Shown one piece after another: positions 25,309 through 34,285 of a stretch of 64,000 nucleotides of DNA. A program made the position numbers and the translations under genes. The stretch is from Hymenobacter jeongseonensis (GTDB lineage: Bacteria > Bacteroidota > Bacteroidia > Cytophagales > Hymenobacteraceae). Position 1 is the first letter of the stretch. Each line of letters opens with the position of its first letter. The notes under the pieces are model-generated. The model ran no database searches and was not told the origin of the DNA. It saw only the letters and a program-made list of their open reading frames with translations. The stretch is from NCBI RefSeq assembly GCF_015694725.1, contig NZ_JADQDQ010000008.1, positions 62,001-126,000 on the forward strand, written 5' to 3'.

Positions 25309-25803
25309 ATGAGAACGGCGCTGCTACTGGCTGGAGTGTTCTTTTTGCAGCTTAGAGCTCAGGCGCAAGGCTATTCTGCGCCTGGTATGCCTTTGCATTT
25401 ACAGCGCCGCGTACCGCCTTCAGCAGCAAAGCCACAAGTAGCCACTGTCGCTTCATCGATTTTGCCACGTTTCTGGCAACAAATTGACACTGCTCAGCGC
25501 CGGGAAGCTCAGCAGTTATACCATTTCACAAACCGCCAACTCAAATATCCAAGCAATTCGTTGCGAGCAGGAATAGATGGAAAATTGCATGTGCACCTCA
25601 CTGTGGCGGCCGACGGAAGCGTGAGCCGGGCGACAATTATCCGTCGCGAGCTAAAGGCTGAAGGCGGAGATGCCGTTTACGCGGAAAAAGGTTACGCCGA
25701 CTTGGATGCCGAAGCCTTACGGGTGTCGCACTCCCTACGCTTCAAGCCCAGCAACGTAGCCGTTGATACCGTTACCATTACTTATCGTTTCTTAATGCAG
25801 TAA
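25309..25803 (+). CDS. exported TonB C-terminal-domain protein
   Basis: The 164-residue product starts with a signal peptide (MRTALLLAGVFFLQLRAQAQ). The C-terminal 90 residues form a TonB-C-like domain: LKYPSNSLRAGIDGKLHVHL, a VSRATIIR strand, a conserved ALRVSHSLRFKP helix and a final TITYRFLM strand. It lacks the inner-membrane anchor and Pro-rich linker of a true TonB, so it belongs to the large Bacteroidota group of stand-alone TonB-C proteins of unclear function. It begins 9 bp after thyA. The 3' end overlaps the convergent class IV aminotransferase gene by 26 bp. Confidence 0.75.
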   Translation: MRTALLLAGVFFLQLRAQAQGYSAPGMPLHLQRRVPPSAAKPQVATVASSILPRFWQQIDTAQRREAQQLYHFTNRQLKYPSNSLRAGIDGKLHVHLTVAADGSVSRATIIRRELKAEGGDAVYAEKGYADLDAEALRVSHSLRFKPSNVAVDTVTITYRFLMQ

Positions 25804-26593
25804 GAAGTGGATTTGGCTTGTGAAACGTTGTGTTCTCAACCTGTTTCAATGGCCTAATAGCCGCTACATTAGCCGTGAAAACCGCATCCGCTGCAAGTAA
25901 TTTATCTTGGGTAAACAGGCCTTCTTGGCATTCTGTGCCTTTTTGATAGGCCGCACGCATTACCTGCCCCCGGCGCACCCCAGCCACGCAGCCGCTATCA
26001 AGCGAAGGCGTAAACAGCACGTCGTCCTTTATCCAAAAAATGGCCGCGGCTCCGGCTTCGGCCACGTGGCCGGCCGCATCGCATAGGATGATTTCATCTA
26101 ACTCGCGCTGCTGCCGCTCGTGGGCGGCGCGCACGTAGAGCCACGCCTGCGGGCCCTTGCAAAAGCTCAGTGGGGAGTAAATGGAATAGGTTTCCAACGC
26201 GAAGGCAGCATGGGAAACGGCTGAATCATCGGCACCAAAAGGCTCGGCGGTCGCCAACCACCCGCAAGTAGTCGTGAGGGGCGTGTAGCGGCCGCCGCCC
26301 GCCCGCCAAAGCTGCAGGCGCAGCCGGGCCGCGGGCTGATTATTGGCCCGAGTCAGTTCCGTGAGGGTCTGCTCCAAAGCACCTGCCGTAGCCAAGGCGG
26401 CTGGCAACGTCAAGTATAGGGCAGCGGCGGCCCGTTGCATTCGGGCATGATGGTCAGCGGCAAAACGGAGGCGGTTGTCGACAAAAACAAGGGTTTCGAA
26501 GAACCCATCGCCGAAAGCCAGGCCCCGGTTGGGCAGCAGTAGGCCGCAAGCTTGGCTTGGCAACTGTTCGCCGTTGTACAAGACTAGGTTCAT
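25778..26593 (-). CDS. PLP-dependent class IV aminotransferase
   Basis: The 271-residue enzyme belongs to the branched-chain aminotransferase/aminodeoxychorismate lyase fold. It has RGLAFGDGFFETLVF near residues 28-42, an Arg-rich ARLRLQLWRAGGGRYTP segment, DEIILCDAAGHVAEAGAAAIF and the phosphate-binding GCVAGVRRGQVM. Its short length and the lack of a pabA/pabB neighbour leave branched-chain transaminase, D-amino-acid transaminase and aminodeoxychorismate lyase all open. A Lys in FCKGPQ is at about the expected place for the PLP Schiff base, but I am not certain. It lies 25 bp downstream of dprA in the same direction, so co-transcription is likely. Confidence 0.8.
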   Translation of the reverse strand: MNLVLYNGEQLPSQACGLLLPNRGLAFGDGFFETLVFVDNRLRFAADHHARMQRAAAALYLTLPAALATAGALEQTLTELTRANNQPAARLRLQLWRAGGGRYTPLTTTCGWLATAEPFGADDSAVSHAAFALETYSIYSPLSFCKGPQAWLYVRAAHERQQRELDEIILCDAAGHVAEAGAAAIFWIKDDVLFTPSLDSGCVAGVRRGQVMRAAYQKGTECQEGLFTQDKLLAADAVFTANVAAIRPLKQVENTTFHKPNPLLTALRNDK

Positions 26594-26617
26594 TGCGGCT
26601 CAAATAACATTCGGGGA

Positions 26618-27745
26618 CTAAATCAAGCCAAACTTTTTGCCCGGCAATGCCCGCACCACACCCCGAAACTCCAGGCTCAACAGGAGCGACGCCACGGCGT
26701 GAATGGCCAGTTGTGCCTTCCAGGCCAGCTCATCCATTTGCATTTCTCTGCCCGTAGCAGCTGCCAGAACGGTAATCAGCGCAAATTCCTCAACCGTAAA
26801 ATCATCGGCCGAGTAAGTGGGAACGGGCTTGAACTTGCCCGATTGGTGCAGCGCCGCATCCCAGTTCAGCAACTGCTCCAAGTCGAGCGGCTCCGCATAA
26901 AGCGCGGCCTTGTTGCTTTTGATAAGCGCATTGCAGCCTTCGGAGGCGGTTGAGCCCAGGTTGCCGGGCACGGCCAGCACGTCGCGGTCGTAGCTAAGGG
27001 CCAGCTCGGCGGTGATGAGGGCTCCGCCTTTGATGGCCGCTTCCACTACCACAGTGCCATCCGAAAGGCCCGCGATGATGCGGTTGCGGGACGGGAAATT
27101 GTAGCGGTCGGGCGGGGTGCCGAAGGCAAATTCGGTGAGCAGGCCGCCTTGCTCGCGCATTTTCTCGGCCGTTTTGCGGTGCACGGCGGGGTAGATGATG
27201 TCGAGGCCGGTGGCCATTACACCCACGGTCTCCAGCCCTTCCTGCAGGGCCGCGCGGTGGGCCATGATATCGATGCCGTAGGCTAGGCCGCTCACCACCA
27301 GCGGCTGGTGGGGCACGAGGCCTTTCACAATACGCTCCGTTTGCTCCCGGCCGTACTCGGTGGCTTTGCGGGTGCCCACCAGCGCCACGGTTTTGGGCGC
27401 ATTTAGGTCAGCTGTGCCCTGGTAATACAGAATGGCGGGCGCATCCGGAATCAACTTAAGGCGACTGGGAAAGCGCTTGTTGGTATAGAAAAGAATTTCG
27501 ACGTTCTCCTTTTCGGCTTTTCGCATGTCCGCTTCGGCTTTGCGAAACGCTTTTTCGCGCTCGGCGCCGGTCAGAATTTTAATGGTGGCGTCGCCCACGC
27601 CGGGAATACGGCGCAACCGGCCTGCCGGCATTGTGAGCACCGCTTTGGCCGAGCCGCCATAGCTCATCAGCTGCCGCGTGAGCTGCGGGCCGATGCCGGG
27701 CAGGAGAGTGAGGGCAAGTTCGTGGTAGAGGGAGTCGTCGTTCAT
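26618..27745 (-). CDS. dprA: DNA-processing protein DprA
   Basis: DprA loads RecA onto incoming single-stranded DNA during natural transformation. The 375-residue protein has an N-terminal helix-hairpin-helix-like part (LTLLPGIGPQLTRQLM and IPGVGDATI), the Rossmann-type core with VALVGTRKATEYGRE, VVSGLAYGIDIMAHRAAL, DGTVVVEAAIKGGALIT and DVLAVPGNLGS, and a C-terminal winged-helix-like DprA domain (EEFALITVL to the end). The ATG at 27745 is preferred to a GTG at 27760. It is sandwiched between a MerR regulator (20 bp upstream) and an aminotransferase, giving a probable three-gene operon. Confidence 0.95.
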   Translation of the reverse strand: MNDDSLYHELALTLLPGIGPQLTRQLMSYGGSAKAVLTMPAGRLRRIPGVGDATIKILTGAEREKAFRKAEADMRKAEKENVEILFYTNKRFPSRLKLIPDAPAILYYQGTADLNAPKTVALVGTRKATEYGREQTERIVKGLVPHQPLVVSGLAYGIDIMAHRAALQEGLETVGVMATGLDIIYPAVHRKTAEKMREQGGLLTEFAFGTPPDRYNFPSRNRIIAGLSDGTVVVEAAIKGGALITAELALSYDRDVLAVPGNLGSTASEGCNALIKSNKAALYAEPLDLEQLLNWDAALHQSGKFKPVPTYSADDFTVEEFALITVLAAATGREMQMDELAWKAQLAIHAVASLLLSLEFRGVVRALPGKKFGLI

Positions 27746-27764
27746 CAGAAACCAGGGCACAGGG

Positions 27765-28130
27765 TTAGGCCTCCGGCTCGGCTTTGCCCGCGGCTTCCAC
27801 TTCCTTGCGCAGCATCAGCAGGAACGAGCGGACTTTTTCCAGGCTTTGGACCACGTCAATCTTCTCTTTCAACTGCGGGCCCTTTTGCTTGAGCATGTCG
27901 CGGGCGCCGGGAATGGTGTAGCCGCGCTCCTTCACCAAGTGGTAGATGGTGCGGAAAACCTCGATGTCCTGCGGGGTGTAGAGGCGGTTGCCTTTCTTGC
28001 TGCGGCGGGGGCGCAGCTCGTCAAATTCCGTCTCCCAGAAGCGCACCAATGACTCGGCCACCTTAAACTGGGCGGCCACCTCGCCGATGGTGAAGTATTG
28101 TTTTTCGATGCTGCGCTCTTTGTAGGGCAT
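27765..28130 (-). CDS. MerR-family transcriptional regulator
   Basis: The 121-residue protein begins with a MerR winged helix: FTIGEVAAQFKVAESLVRFW (residues 13-32), then RRSKKGNRLYTPQDIEVFRTI and KERGYTIPGARDML. The C-terminal third is a short coiled coil (KIDVVQSLEKVRSFLLMLRKEVE) for dimerisation, without an effector domain or metal-binding Cys, so the inducer cannot be predicted. Similar short MerR proteins sit next to dprA or peptidase genes in many Bacteroidota. It is first in the regulator-dprA-aminotransferase run. The intergenic region upstream (28131-28420) is AT-rich and probably holds divergent promoters. Confidence 0.88.
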   Translation of the reverse strand: MPYKERSIEKQYFTIGEVAAQFKVAESLVRFWETEFDELRPRRSKKGNRLYTPQDIEVFRTIYHLVKERGYTIPGARDMLKQKGPQLKEKIDVVQSLEKVRSFLLMLRKEVEAAGKAEPEA

Positions 28131-28420
28131 TATGACGGGCTATAGGGCGGGGATTTCGCTGCAATGGTTGCGGAACTACGTCGTTCAGGCGCAGCAAAAG
28201 ATGTAATGGGCCACTGAGCTGCTGCGATAAGTAATAATAATCGCATAATAACAATCGCAAGCTAAGGCTTAGGGCACAAAATGCGAAATGTTAGTGACGT
28301 CCAAAGTTTTCCCAGAAGCCAGTAATTGAAAGATTTTGTGTTTATCAACTTGTAATTTTCAATTAATAAATGTAAATTTTATTGACTCTCCGTATTGGGT
28401 ATCACTTGAAACAGGCTGCT

Positions 28421-30454
28421 ATGAAAAACATCTTTGCTTTCTGGCTTCGGTATCAACTCTTCTGGCTGCTTTTTTTTAGTCTTTCGCGGGCGGTATTCCT
28501 GCTTTACCACGTCGGCCGTACCGACTCAATAGGGGCTGAGCTATTGGGCCGGGCATTCTTGCAGGGGCTGCGGCTGGATGTGGCAGCGGCAGCGGGGCTT
28601 GCGCTACTGCCCACGTTGCTGTTGGGAGGGGAGGCTCTGGTTCCAAACCGCTTTGTGCGTCCCTTACTCACGATTTATACAGCCTTGCTATTGCTGCTTA
28701 TCAGCTTGCTTTCGGTGGCCGATTTGGAGTTGTATAGTGCGTGGGAGTACCGCATCGACAGTACATTTCTCAAGTACGTAACCACCCCTAACCTCATGCT
28801 GGCCTCGGCGAAATCTACGCCACTGCTGCTTTTGAGTGGCTTACTGGTGTTGTGGGTGCTAGGACCACTGCTGGCCTACCGCTGGCTGTTGCATCCGTTG
28901 GCAGCCCGGTCCGACGCGCTAACCCTAACCGCTGCTGACCTTCCCCGGGTGCTAGCCGTGCTGGGCCTGGCCGCCGCCGCCGCTGCATTGCTAGTGGCCG
29001 GCATGGCCTCTGTGTTATATTCGAGCGTGTTCAAGCTGGCGGCATTTCTAGCCGTCTTGGGCGGGCTCGTGTTCCTGTCAACTTACTGGCAGCTTCGTTC
29101 GCCGCTAGGGCTGCGGACCTTGGGCGTCAGCTTCCTGCTGGCGGCCGTGCTGCTGCCGCTCCTGCGGGGCAGCTTTGCAATACACGGTTCATTACGACAG
29201 AGCAGTGCCTATTTCTGTAACGTGCCCTTTGCCAACCATCTGGCCCTGAACGTGGGGTGGAATTTTGTCGAATCCTGGGGCCGAAAATCATATGCGCGCC
29301 AGAATCCTTACCGATTCTTTAAGCCCGATTCTGCCCTTCGGCAGGTGCGGAGCCTGTATCAGCCGGCGGCCGCAGTAGCACGGCCACAACTTTTGCGAAC
29401 TCCCCGGCCTAATATTCTTCTTATCGTCTGGGAAAGCCTTACGGCCAAAGCCGTGGAACCCTTGGGGGGTGTGCCGGGTGTTACGCCCCGCTTTGCAGCC
29501 CTGTGCCGGGAAGGTATCCTCTTCGACCACCTGTACGCCAGCGGCGACCGGAGTGATAAGGGCATGGTAGCCCTGCTTAGCGGGTTTCCGGCGCAGCCCA
29601 CCACTTCTATTATGGATATTCCGAGCAAAAGCCGCCAACTGCCCGTGCTCTGCCAGGACATGGAGCAGGCTGGCTATAGCACTAAATTTTACTTGGGCAG
29701 CAACTTGAACTTTTACAACATGCGTTCCTATGTGTCATCATTTCAGGAAGTGGTGGATGAAAACATGTTCAGCCGCCGCGACCAGAACTCTGAGTGGGGT
29801 GTGCACGACCACGTAGTGCTCAACTATGTGCTGCAAGACATCAACCGTCGGTCCCGGGAAAGTTCGGTGCCCTTCTTTCACGCCGTGTTTACCACCAGCA
29901 GCCACGAGCCCTTTGAGGTGCCGATGCCCGCCATATTTGCGGGGGCGGATGATGACAGCCGCTTTAAGAATTCCCTGTATTACACCGATAAAAGTTTGGG
30001 CGACTTTATTACTCAGGCGAAAATCCAGCCCTGGTGGGATAATACACTTGTCGTTATCCTGTCCGACCATGGCGAGCTATTGTTGCCCTACCAGAATCAG
30101 GTGCAGAACTACCACATTCCCATGCTCTGGCTTGGGGGAGCTTTAGCCCGGCGCGACACGGTAGTCCACACCGTGTGCTCCCAGGTAGACGTGGCCGCTA
30201 CGGTGCTTAATCAACTAAATCTGCCTACGCATGCCTATCCCTGGAGCAATGATATTTTTCGGTCCAAGGTGTCCCAATTTGCCTATTTCGCCTCCAGTAG
30301 CGACGGATTTGGCTTCGTTATGCCCGACCGTCAGTTTGTGTTTGACAACCACCAGCGTCGGGTAATCTGGCAGCAGGGAGCGGTGGAGGCAGCCGATGTA
30401 GCCCGCGCGCAGGCCTACGAGCAGATGTCGGTGCAGGAGTACTTAGACAAGTAA
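28421..30454 (+). CDS. LTA synthase-family (sulfatase-fold) membrane protein
   Basis: The 677-residue protein has about five N-terminal membrane helices (residues 1-240) followed by an exported alkaline phosphatase/sulfatase-fold domain. Motifs include NILLIVWESLTAKAV, the likely nucleophile region ASGDRSDKGMVALLSG, HDHVVLNYVL, TSSHEPFEVP and a metal-binding LSDHGELLLP. In Gram-positives this fold makes lipoteichoic acid; in Bacteroidota, which lack it, such proteins probably transfer phosphoglycerol- or phosphoethanolamine-like groups to envelope glycans or lipids (inference). The ATG at 28421 is preferred over a TTG at 28382. A membrane protein that may be of the same type begins at 63434. 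Confidence 0.82.
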   Translation: MKNIFAFWLRYQLFWLLFFSLSRAVFLLYHVGRTDSIGAELLGRAFLQGLRLDVAAAAGLALLPTLLLGGEALVPNRFVRPLLTIYTALLLLLISLLSVADLELYSAWEYRIDSTFLKYVTTPNLMLASAKSTPLLLLSGLLVLWVLGPLLAYRWLLHPLAARSDALTLTAADLPRVLAVLGLAAAAAALLVAGMASVLYSSVFKLAAFLAVLGGLVFLSTYWQLRSPLGLRTLGVSFLLAAVLLPLLRGSFAIHGSLRQSSAYFCNVPFANHLALNVGWNFVESWGRKSYARQNPYRFFKPDSALRQVRSLYQPAAAVARPQLLRTPRPNILLIVWESLTAKAVEPLGGVPGVTPRFAALCREGILFDHLYASGDRSDKGMVALLSGFPAQPTTSIMDIPSKSRQLPVLCQDMEQAGYSTKFYLGSNLNFYNMRSYVSSFQEVVDENMFSRRDQNSEWGVHDHVVLNYVLQDINRRSRESSVPFFHAVFTTSSHEPFEVPMPAIFAGADDDSRFKNSLYYTDKSLGDFITQAKIQPWWDNTLVVILSDHGELLLPYQNQVQNYHIPMLWLGGALARRDTVVHTVCSQVDVAATVLNQLNLPTHAYPWSNDIFRSKVSQFAYFASSSDGFGFVMPDRQFVFDNHQRRVIWQQGAVEAADVARAQAYEQMSVQEYLDK

Positions 30455-30476
30455 TCCAGGCGGTGGGTGCAGGGCA

Positions 30477-30508
30477 TTGGTTACTTCAGGGGAAGCAGGC
30501 TAACTTTG
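30477..30508 (+). promoter_or_regulatory. Bacteroidota-type promoter for alaS
   Basis: TTG at 30477-30479 and TAACTTTG at 30501-30508 are separated by 21 nt, matching the Bacteroidota -33 (TTG) and -7 (TAnnTTTG) consensus. A transcript would start near 30515, about 90 nt before the alaS ATG. Confidence 0.65.
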
Positions 30509-30606
30509 CCTGAAGCGCTTTGGGGCGCTACTAACTGTCATTTTATGGGCAGTTGTATTCTACAGAACCCTCTTGATTTGCCTGGCCGCAGCCTAGCGTA
30601 CCCCCT

Positions 30607-33282
30607 ATGTCACTTCCCACCGCCAGCCACGTCCGCCAGCAATTCCTCGATTTTTTCGCCAGCAAAGGCCACCACATTGTGCCTTCGGCCCCGATTGTGG
30701 TGAAAGACGACCCCACGCTGCTGTTTATCAACAGCGGAATGGCCCCGTTTAAGGACTATTTCCTTGGCAACAAGCCCGCGCCCTATAAGCGCATCGCCGA
30801 CACCCAGAAATGCCTGCGCGTGAGCGGCAAGCACAATGACCTGGAGGAAGTGGGTTACGACACCTACCACCACACCATGTTCGAGATGCTTGGGAACTGG
30901 TCGTTTGGTGATTATTTCAAGAAAGACGCCATTGCTTGGGCCTGGGAGCTGCTCACCGAAGTGTATAAGCTCGACAAAGACCGGCTCTACGTGACGTATT
31001 TCGAAGGCGACCAAGGCGACAACCTGAGCGCCGATTCCGAGACGCAAGACCTGTGGCGCCAGTACACCACCGACGACCGGATTTTGCCCGGCAACAAGAA
31101 GGACAACTTCTGGGAAATGGGCGACACCGGTCCCTGCGGCCCGTGCACTGAAATTCACATCGACTTACGCTCCGAAGAGGAGCGGGCCGCCAAATCCGGC
31201 CGCGAGTTGGTGAACGCCGACCACCCGCAAGTGGTAGAAGTGTGGAACAACGTATTCATGGAATTCCAGCGCCTGGCCGACAAAAGCCTCGTGAAGCTGC
31301 CCGCTCAGCACGTAGACACTGGTATGGGTTTCGAGCGCCTGATGATGGCCGTGTCGGGTGTGAAGTCGAACTACGACACCGACGTGTTTCAGCCTCTCAT
31401 CCAGTTTATTGCCCAGGAAGTGGGAGTGGAGTACCACGGCACAGCCCCGGCCAAGGTGACCGACCAGCCCACCACCGAAAACGAGAAGACGGACATCGCC
31501 ATCCGCGTCATCGCCGACCACATTCGGACTATTGCTTTCACCATTGCCGACGGCCAACTGCCTAGCAACGTGAAAGCCGGCTACGTCATCCGCCGCATTC
31601 TGCGCCGGGCTGTGCGCTACGCGTTTTCGTCGCTCAATCAAAAGCAGCCCTTCCTATTCAAGTTGGTTCCGGTGCTGGCCGACCAGATGCGCAACATCTT
31701 CCCCGAGCTGAAGGCGCAAACTGCTTTCGTGCAGCGCGTGATTGAGGAAGAGGAAATTGCCTTCCTGAAAACGCTGGAAACCGGCCTGCGCCGCCTCGAT
31801 GCCCTCGAAGACACCGCCCGCGCCAACGGCAACCGCATCGACGGCAAAACGGCGTTTGAACTGTCCGATACCTTCGGCTTTCCGCTGGACCTGACGGCCC
31901 TTATTGCCCGCGAAAAAGGCCTGACCGTGGACGAGGAGGGCTTCCAAAAGGAGCTGGCGCAACAGAAAAACCGCAGCCGCAATGCCCAGGAAACCGAGCA
32001 GAGCGACTGGACCATTGTGGCCGACACCGACGAGCAGCCCGCATTTATAGGTTATGACCTCGACGAGGCCCCGGCGCGCATTTTGCGCTACCGCAAAACC
32101 ACCGCCAAGGGCAAAACCGAGTATCAAGTGGTGCTCGACCAAACTACCTTCTACGCCGAAAGCGGCGGGCAAATCGGCGATACGGGCTACCTGGAATCGC
32201 CGCTGTCCAAGGTGCGCGTGATTGATACCAAGCGCGAAAACGACCTGATTGTGCACACGTTGCTGCACTTGCCGGAAGACTTGAATGCCGATTTCCTGGC
32301 CATTCCGGACGTGGCGCGCCGCAGCCAGATTCGCCAAAACCACTCGGCTACTCACTTGGTGCAGGCCGCCCTGCGTGAAGTGCTGGGCAGCCACGTGCAG
32401 CAAAAAGGCTCGTTGGTGAACGAGAAACTTCTACGTTTCGACTTCTCGCACTTCACCAAAGTAACGGACGACCAGCTGCGCGAAATTGAGCGCATCGTGA
32501 ACGAGAAGATTCGCCAGCAAATCCCGCTCGACGAGCGCCGCAACGTGCCCATTGCCGAAGCGAAAACCCTCGGTGCCATGGCCCTCTTTGGCGAAAAATA
32601 CGGCGAATTCGTGCGTGTCATCACCTTCGATAAAGACTTCTCGGTGGAGCTGTGCGGAGGCTTGCACGTGCCAAATACGGGCAGCATCGGCTACCTGAAA
32701 ATCACGACCGAAAGCGCCGTAGGCGCCGGTGTGCGCCGCATTGAGGCCGTGACCGGCGCCGGGGCCGAAGCCTACGTTGACCATCAGCTTGACCTGCTGG
32801 CCCAAGTGCGCGAAACGCTCGGCAACCCCCAGCACCTCATCACCAGCATCGAAAAGCAGAGCGAAGAAATTGCGGCCCTGCGCAAGCAGCTGGAGCAGTT
32901 TGAGCAGCAAAGCCTCAACCAGCAGAAGGACCAGCTGGTGTTGCAAGTGAAGGCTGTGAATGGCGTGAATTTCCTGGCCGCGCAAGTGCAAGCCAGCAGC
33001 GCCGAGGGCCTGAAGAAACTAGCTTACGACCTCCGCCAGGTAGTGCCCAACCTCGTGGCCGTGCTCGGGGCCGAAATCGACGGTAAGCCCCAGTTGGCGG
33101 TGATGCTCGACGACGAAATTGCCCGGGCCGGCAAGCTCAACGCCACCACGCTGGTGCGCGAGCTGGCCAAGGAAATCCAGGGCGGCGGCGGCGGGCAGCC
33201 GTTCTTCGCCACGGCCGGCGGCAAGAACGTGGCCGGGCTGGCGGCGGCCATTGCCAAGGCAGAAGGGCTAATCGGTCAGTAA
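30607..33282 (+). CDS. alaS: alanyl-tRNA synthetase
   Basis: AlaS charges tRNA-Ala and edits mischarged Ser/Gly. The 891-residue protein has class II motifs near the N-terminus (INSGMAPFKDYF, HHTMFEMLGNWSFGDYFK), the TGPCGPCTEIH loop, the editing-domain metal ligands His579, His583, Cys683 and His687 (HSATH and CGGLH), and a C-terminal DHHA1-type domain with GGGGGQPFFATAGGK at about 859-873. Full length and unbroken. The start follows a good promoter. The TonB-C/MORN-like gene begins 27 bp after the stop and may be read through. Confidence 0.97.
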   Translation: MSLPTASHVRQQFLDFFASKGHHIVPSAPIVVKDDPTLLFINSGMAPFKDYFLGNKPAPYKRIADTQKCLRVSGKHNDLEEVGYDTYHHTMFEMLGNWSFGDYFKKDAIAWAWELLTEVYKLDKDRLYVTYFEGDQGDNLSADSETQDLWRQYTTDDRILPGNKKDNFWEMGDTGPCGPCTEIHIDLRSEEERAAKSGRELVNADHPQVVEVWNNVFMEFQRLADKSLVKLPAQHVDTGMGFERLMMAVSGVKSNYDTDVFQPLIQFIAQEVGVEYHGTAPAKVTDQPTTENEKTDIAIRVIADHIRTIAFTIADGQLPSNVKAGYVIRRILRRAVRYAFSSLNQKQPFLFKLVPVLADQMRNIFPELKAQTAFVQRVIEEEEIAFLKTLETGLRRLDALEDTARANGNRIDGKTAFELSDTFGFPLDLTALIAREKGLTVDEEGFQKELAQQKNRSRNAQETEQSDWTIVADTDEQPAFIGYDLDEAPARILRYRKTTAKGKTEYQVVLDQTTFYAESGGQIGDTGYLESPLSKVRVIDTKRENDLIVHTLLHLPEDLNADFLAIPDVARRSQIRQNHSATHLVQAALREVLGSHVQQKGSLVNEKLLRFDFSHFTKVTDDQLREIERIVNEKIRQQIPLDERRNVPIAEAKTLGAMALFGEKYGEFVRVITFDKDFSVELCGGLHVPNTGSIGYLKITTESAVGAGVRRIEAVTGAGAEAYVDHQLDLLAQVRETLGNPQHLITSIEKQSEEIAALRKQLEQFEQQSLNQQKDQLVLQVKAVNGVNFLAAQVQASSAEGLKKLAYDLRQVVPNLVAVLGAEIDGKPQLAVMLDDEIARAGKLNATTLVRELAKEIQGGGGGQPFFATAGGKNVAGLAAAIAKAEGLIGQ

Positions 33283-33309
33283 AAGCATCGTCGCGTGGGA
33301 CGCATATTG

Positions 33310-34077
33310 ATGAAAAAGCTAGTGCTGTTTTTGGGATTGCTGGGTAGCTTCGGGGCAACCAGCGCTTTGGGGCAACAAATAAATCCGCCGGCAAAAACAG
33401 AATTCTTGGATTCTGCCTACGTGGTGCTGCCGTCGGCAGCGGGCGCCCGCTATCGCCGCGAAATCGCACCCACCGATAGCGTTGGCGCGGTAGTCAGGTT
33501 CTACGCCATGCCGGGCAAACTCGTTAGCGTGCGGTCGTTTGAGCATTTCCGCAAGGGAATCCTGGATGGTGTATCCGAGCGATGGCACGACAACGGTCAG
33601 ATACAATTTCACGAAGAATTCATGCACGGAAAACGGTCAGGAGTACTCCGGACGTACTATTCCAACGGCCAATTGAAGCGCCGCGAAACGTATGATGCCA
33701 AGGGTAGTGATTTTGCGTCAACCGGCGAGTGCTTCGGGGAAGACGGCCAACCCGTTCCGTTTTTTCAGTTCGAGCAGATGCCCATTTATTCAGTCGGTGA
33801 CGGCGGCAGCAAAGTCGTGGTTTACGCCATTCAACGGGCGGTAAAGTATCCGCGTGATGCTCTCAAAGCTGGAAAATCGGGCAAGGTAATCGTCTCATTT
33901 AACGTCACCGACGAGGGAAAGGTGGCCGATATCAAGGTGGTGCAAGGCGTTTACCCGTCGCTTGATGCCGCAGTGGTGCAGGCCGTTCAGCAGCTAAAAC
34001 CATTTAAGCCGGGCCACCAGGATGGCAAGCCGGTGGCCGTTGCCTACACTCTGCCCATAACGTTTGCCATTCAGTAA
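33310..34077 (+). CDS. TonB C-terminal-domain protein with MORN-like repeats
   Basis: The 255-residue product has a signal peptide (MKKLVLFLGLLGSFGATSALG). Residues about 75-135 contain YwqK/MORN-like antitoxin-type repeats (GVSERWHDNGQIQFHEEF, GVLRTYYSNGQLKRRETY). The C-terminal 90 residues form a TonB-C domain (YPRDALKAGKSGKVIVSFNV, ADIKVVQG, final YTLPITFAIQ). It is the third TonB-C protein in the window and has no membrane anchor beyond the signal. Function is unknown; periplasmic. A 12-bp tandem duplication (34075-34098) spans its stop codon, so a second in-frame or near stop copy is present just downstream. Confidence 0.72.
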   Translation: MKKLVLFLGLLGSFGATSALGQQINPPAKTEFLDSAYVVLPSAAGARYRREIAPTDSVGAVVRFYAMPGKLVSVRSFEHFRKGILDGVSERWHDNGQIQFHEEFMHGKRSGVLRTYYSNGQLKRRETYDAKGSDFASTGECFGEDGQPVPFFQFEQMPIYSVGDGGSKVVVYAIQRAVKYPRDALKAGKSGKVIVSFNVTDEGKVADIKVVQGVYPSLDAAVVQAVQQLKPFKPGHQDGKPVAVAYTLPITFAIQ

Positions 34078-34241
34078 GCATTGAAATAAGCATTGAAACA
34101 GTGCAACGCAAATTTTGCAGGGCAACGCCACGCCCGGCAGGGCACGTTACGAGTTTTCGTGCCCAGTTGGGGTTTCTCCTTTCAGTATTCAAGCTTGCTA
34201 AACCAGACCAAGGGCCGCGTGGTCGGCTTCGGCCTACGCGT

Positions 34242-34249
34242 TACCTTTA
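34242..34249 (+). promoter_or_regulatory. possible -7 box upstream of gatB
   Basis: TACCTTTA lies 37 bp before the gatB ATG and matches seven of the TAnnTTTG-type positions apart from the last base. No TTG is found at the right distance, so it is tentative. Confidence 0.35.
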
Positions 34250-34285
34250 GGGGCAAATAGCCACTATTACCCCGCGTTTTTTGAT

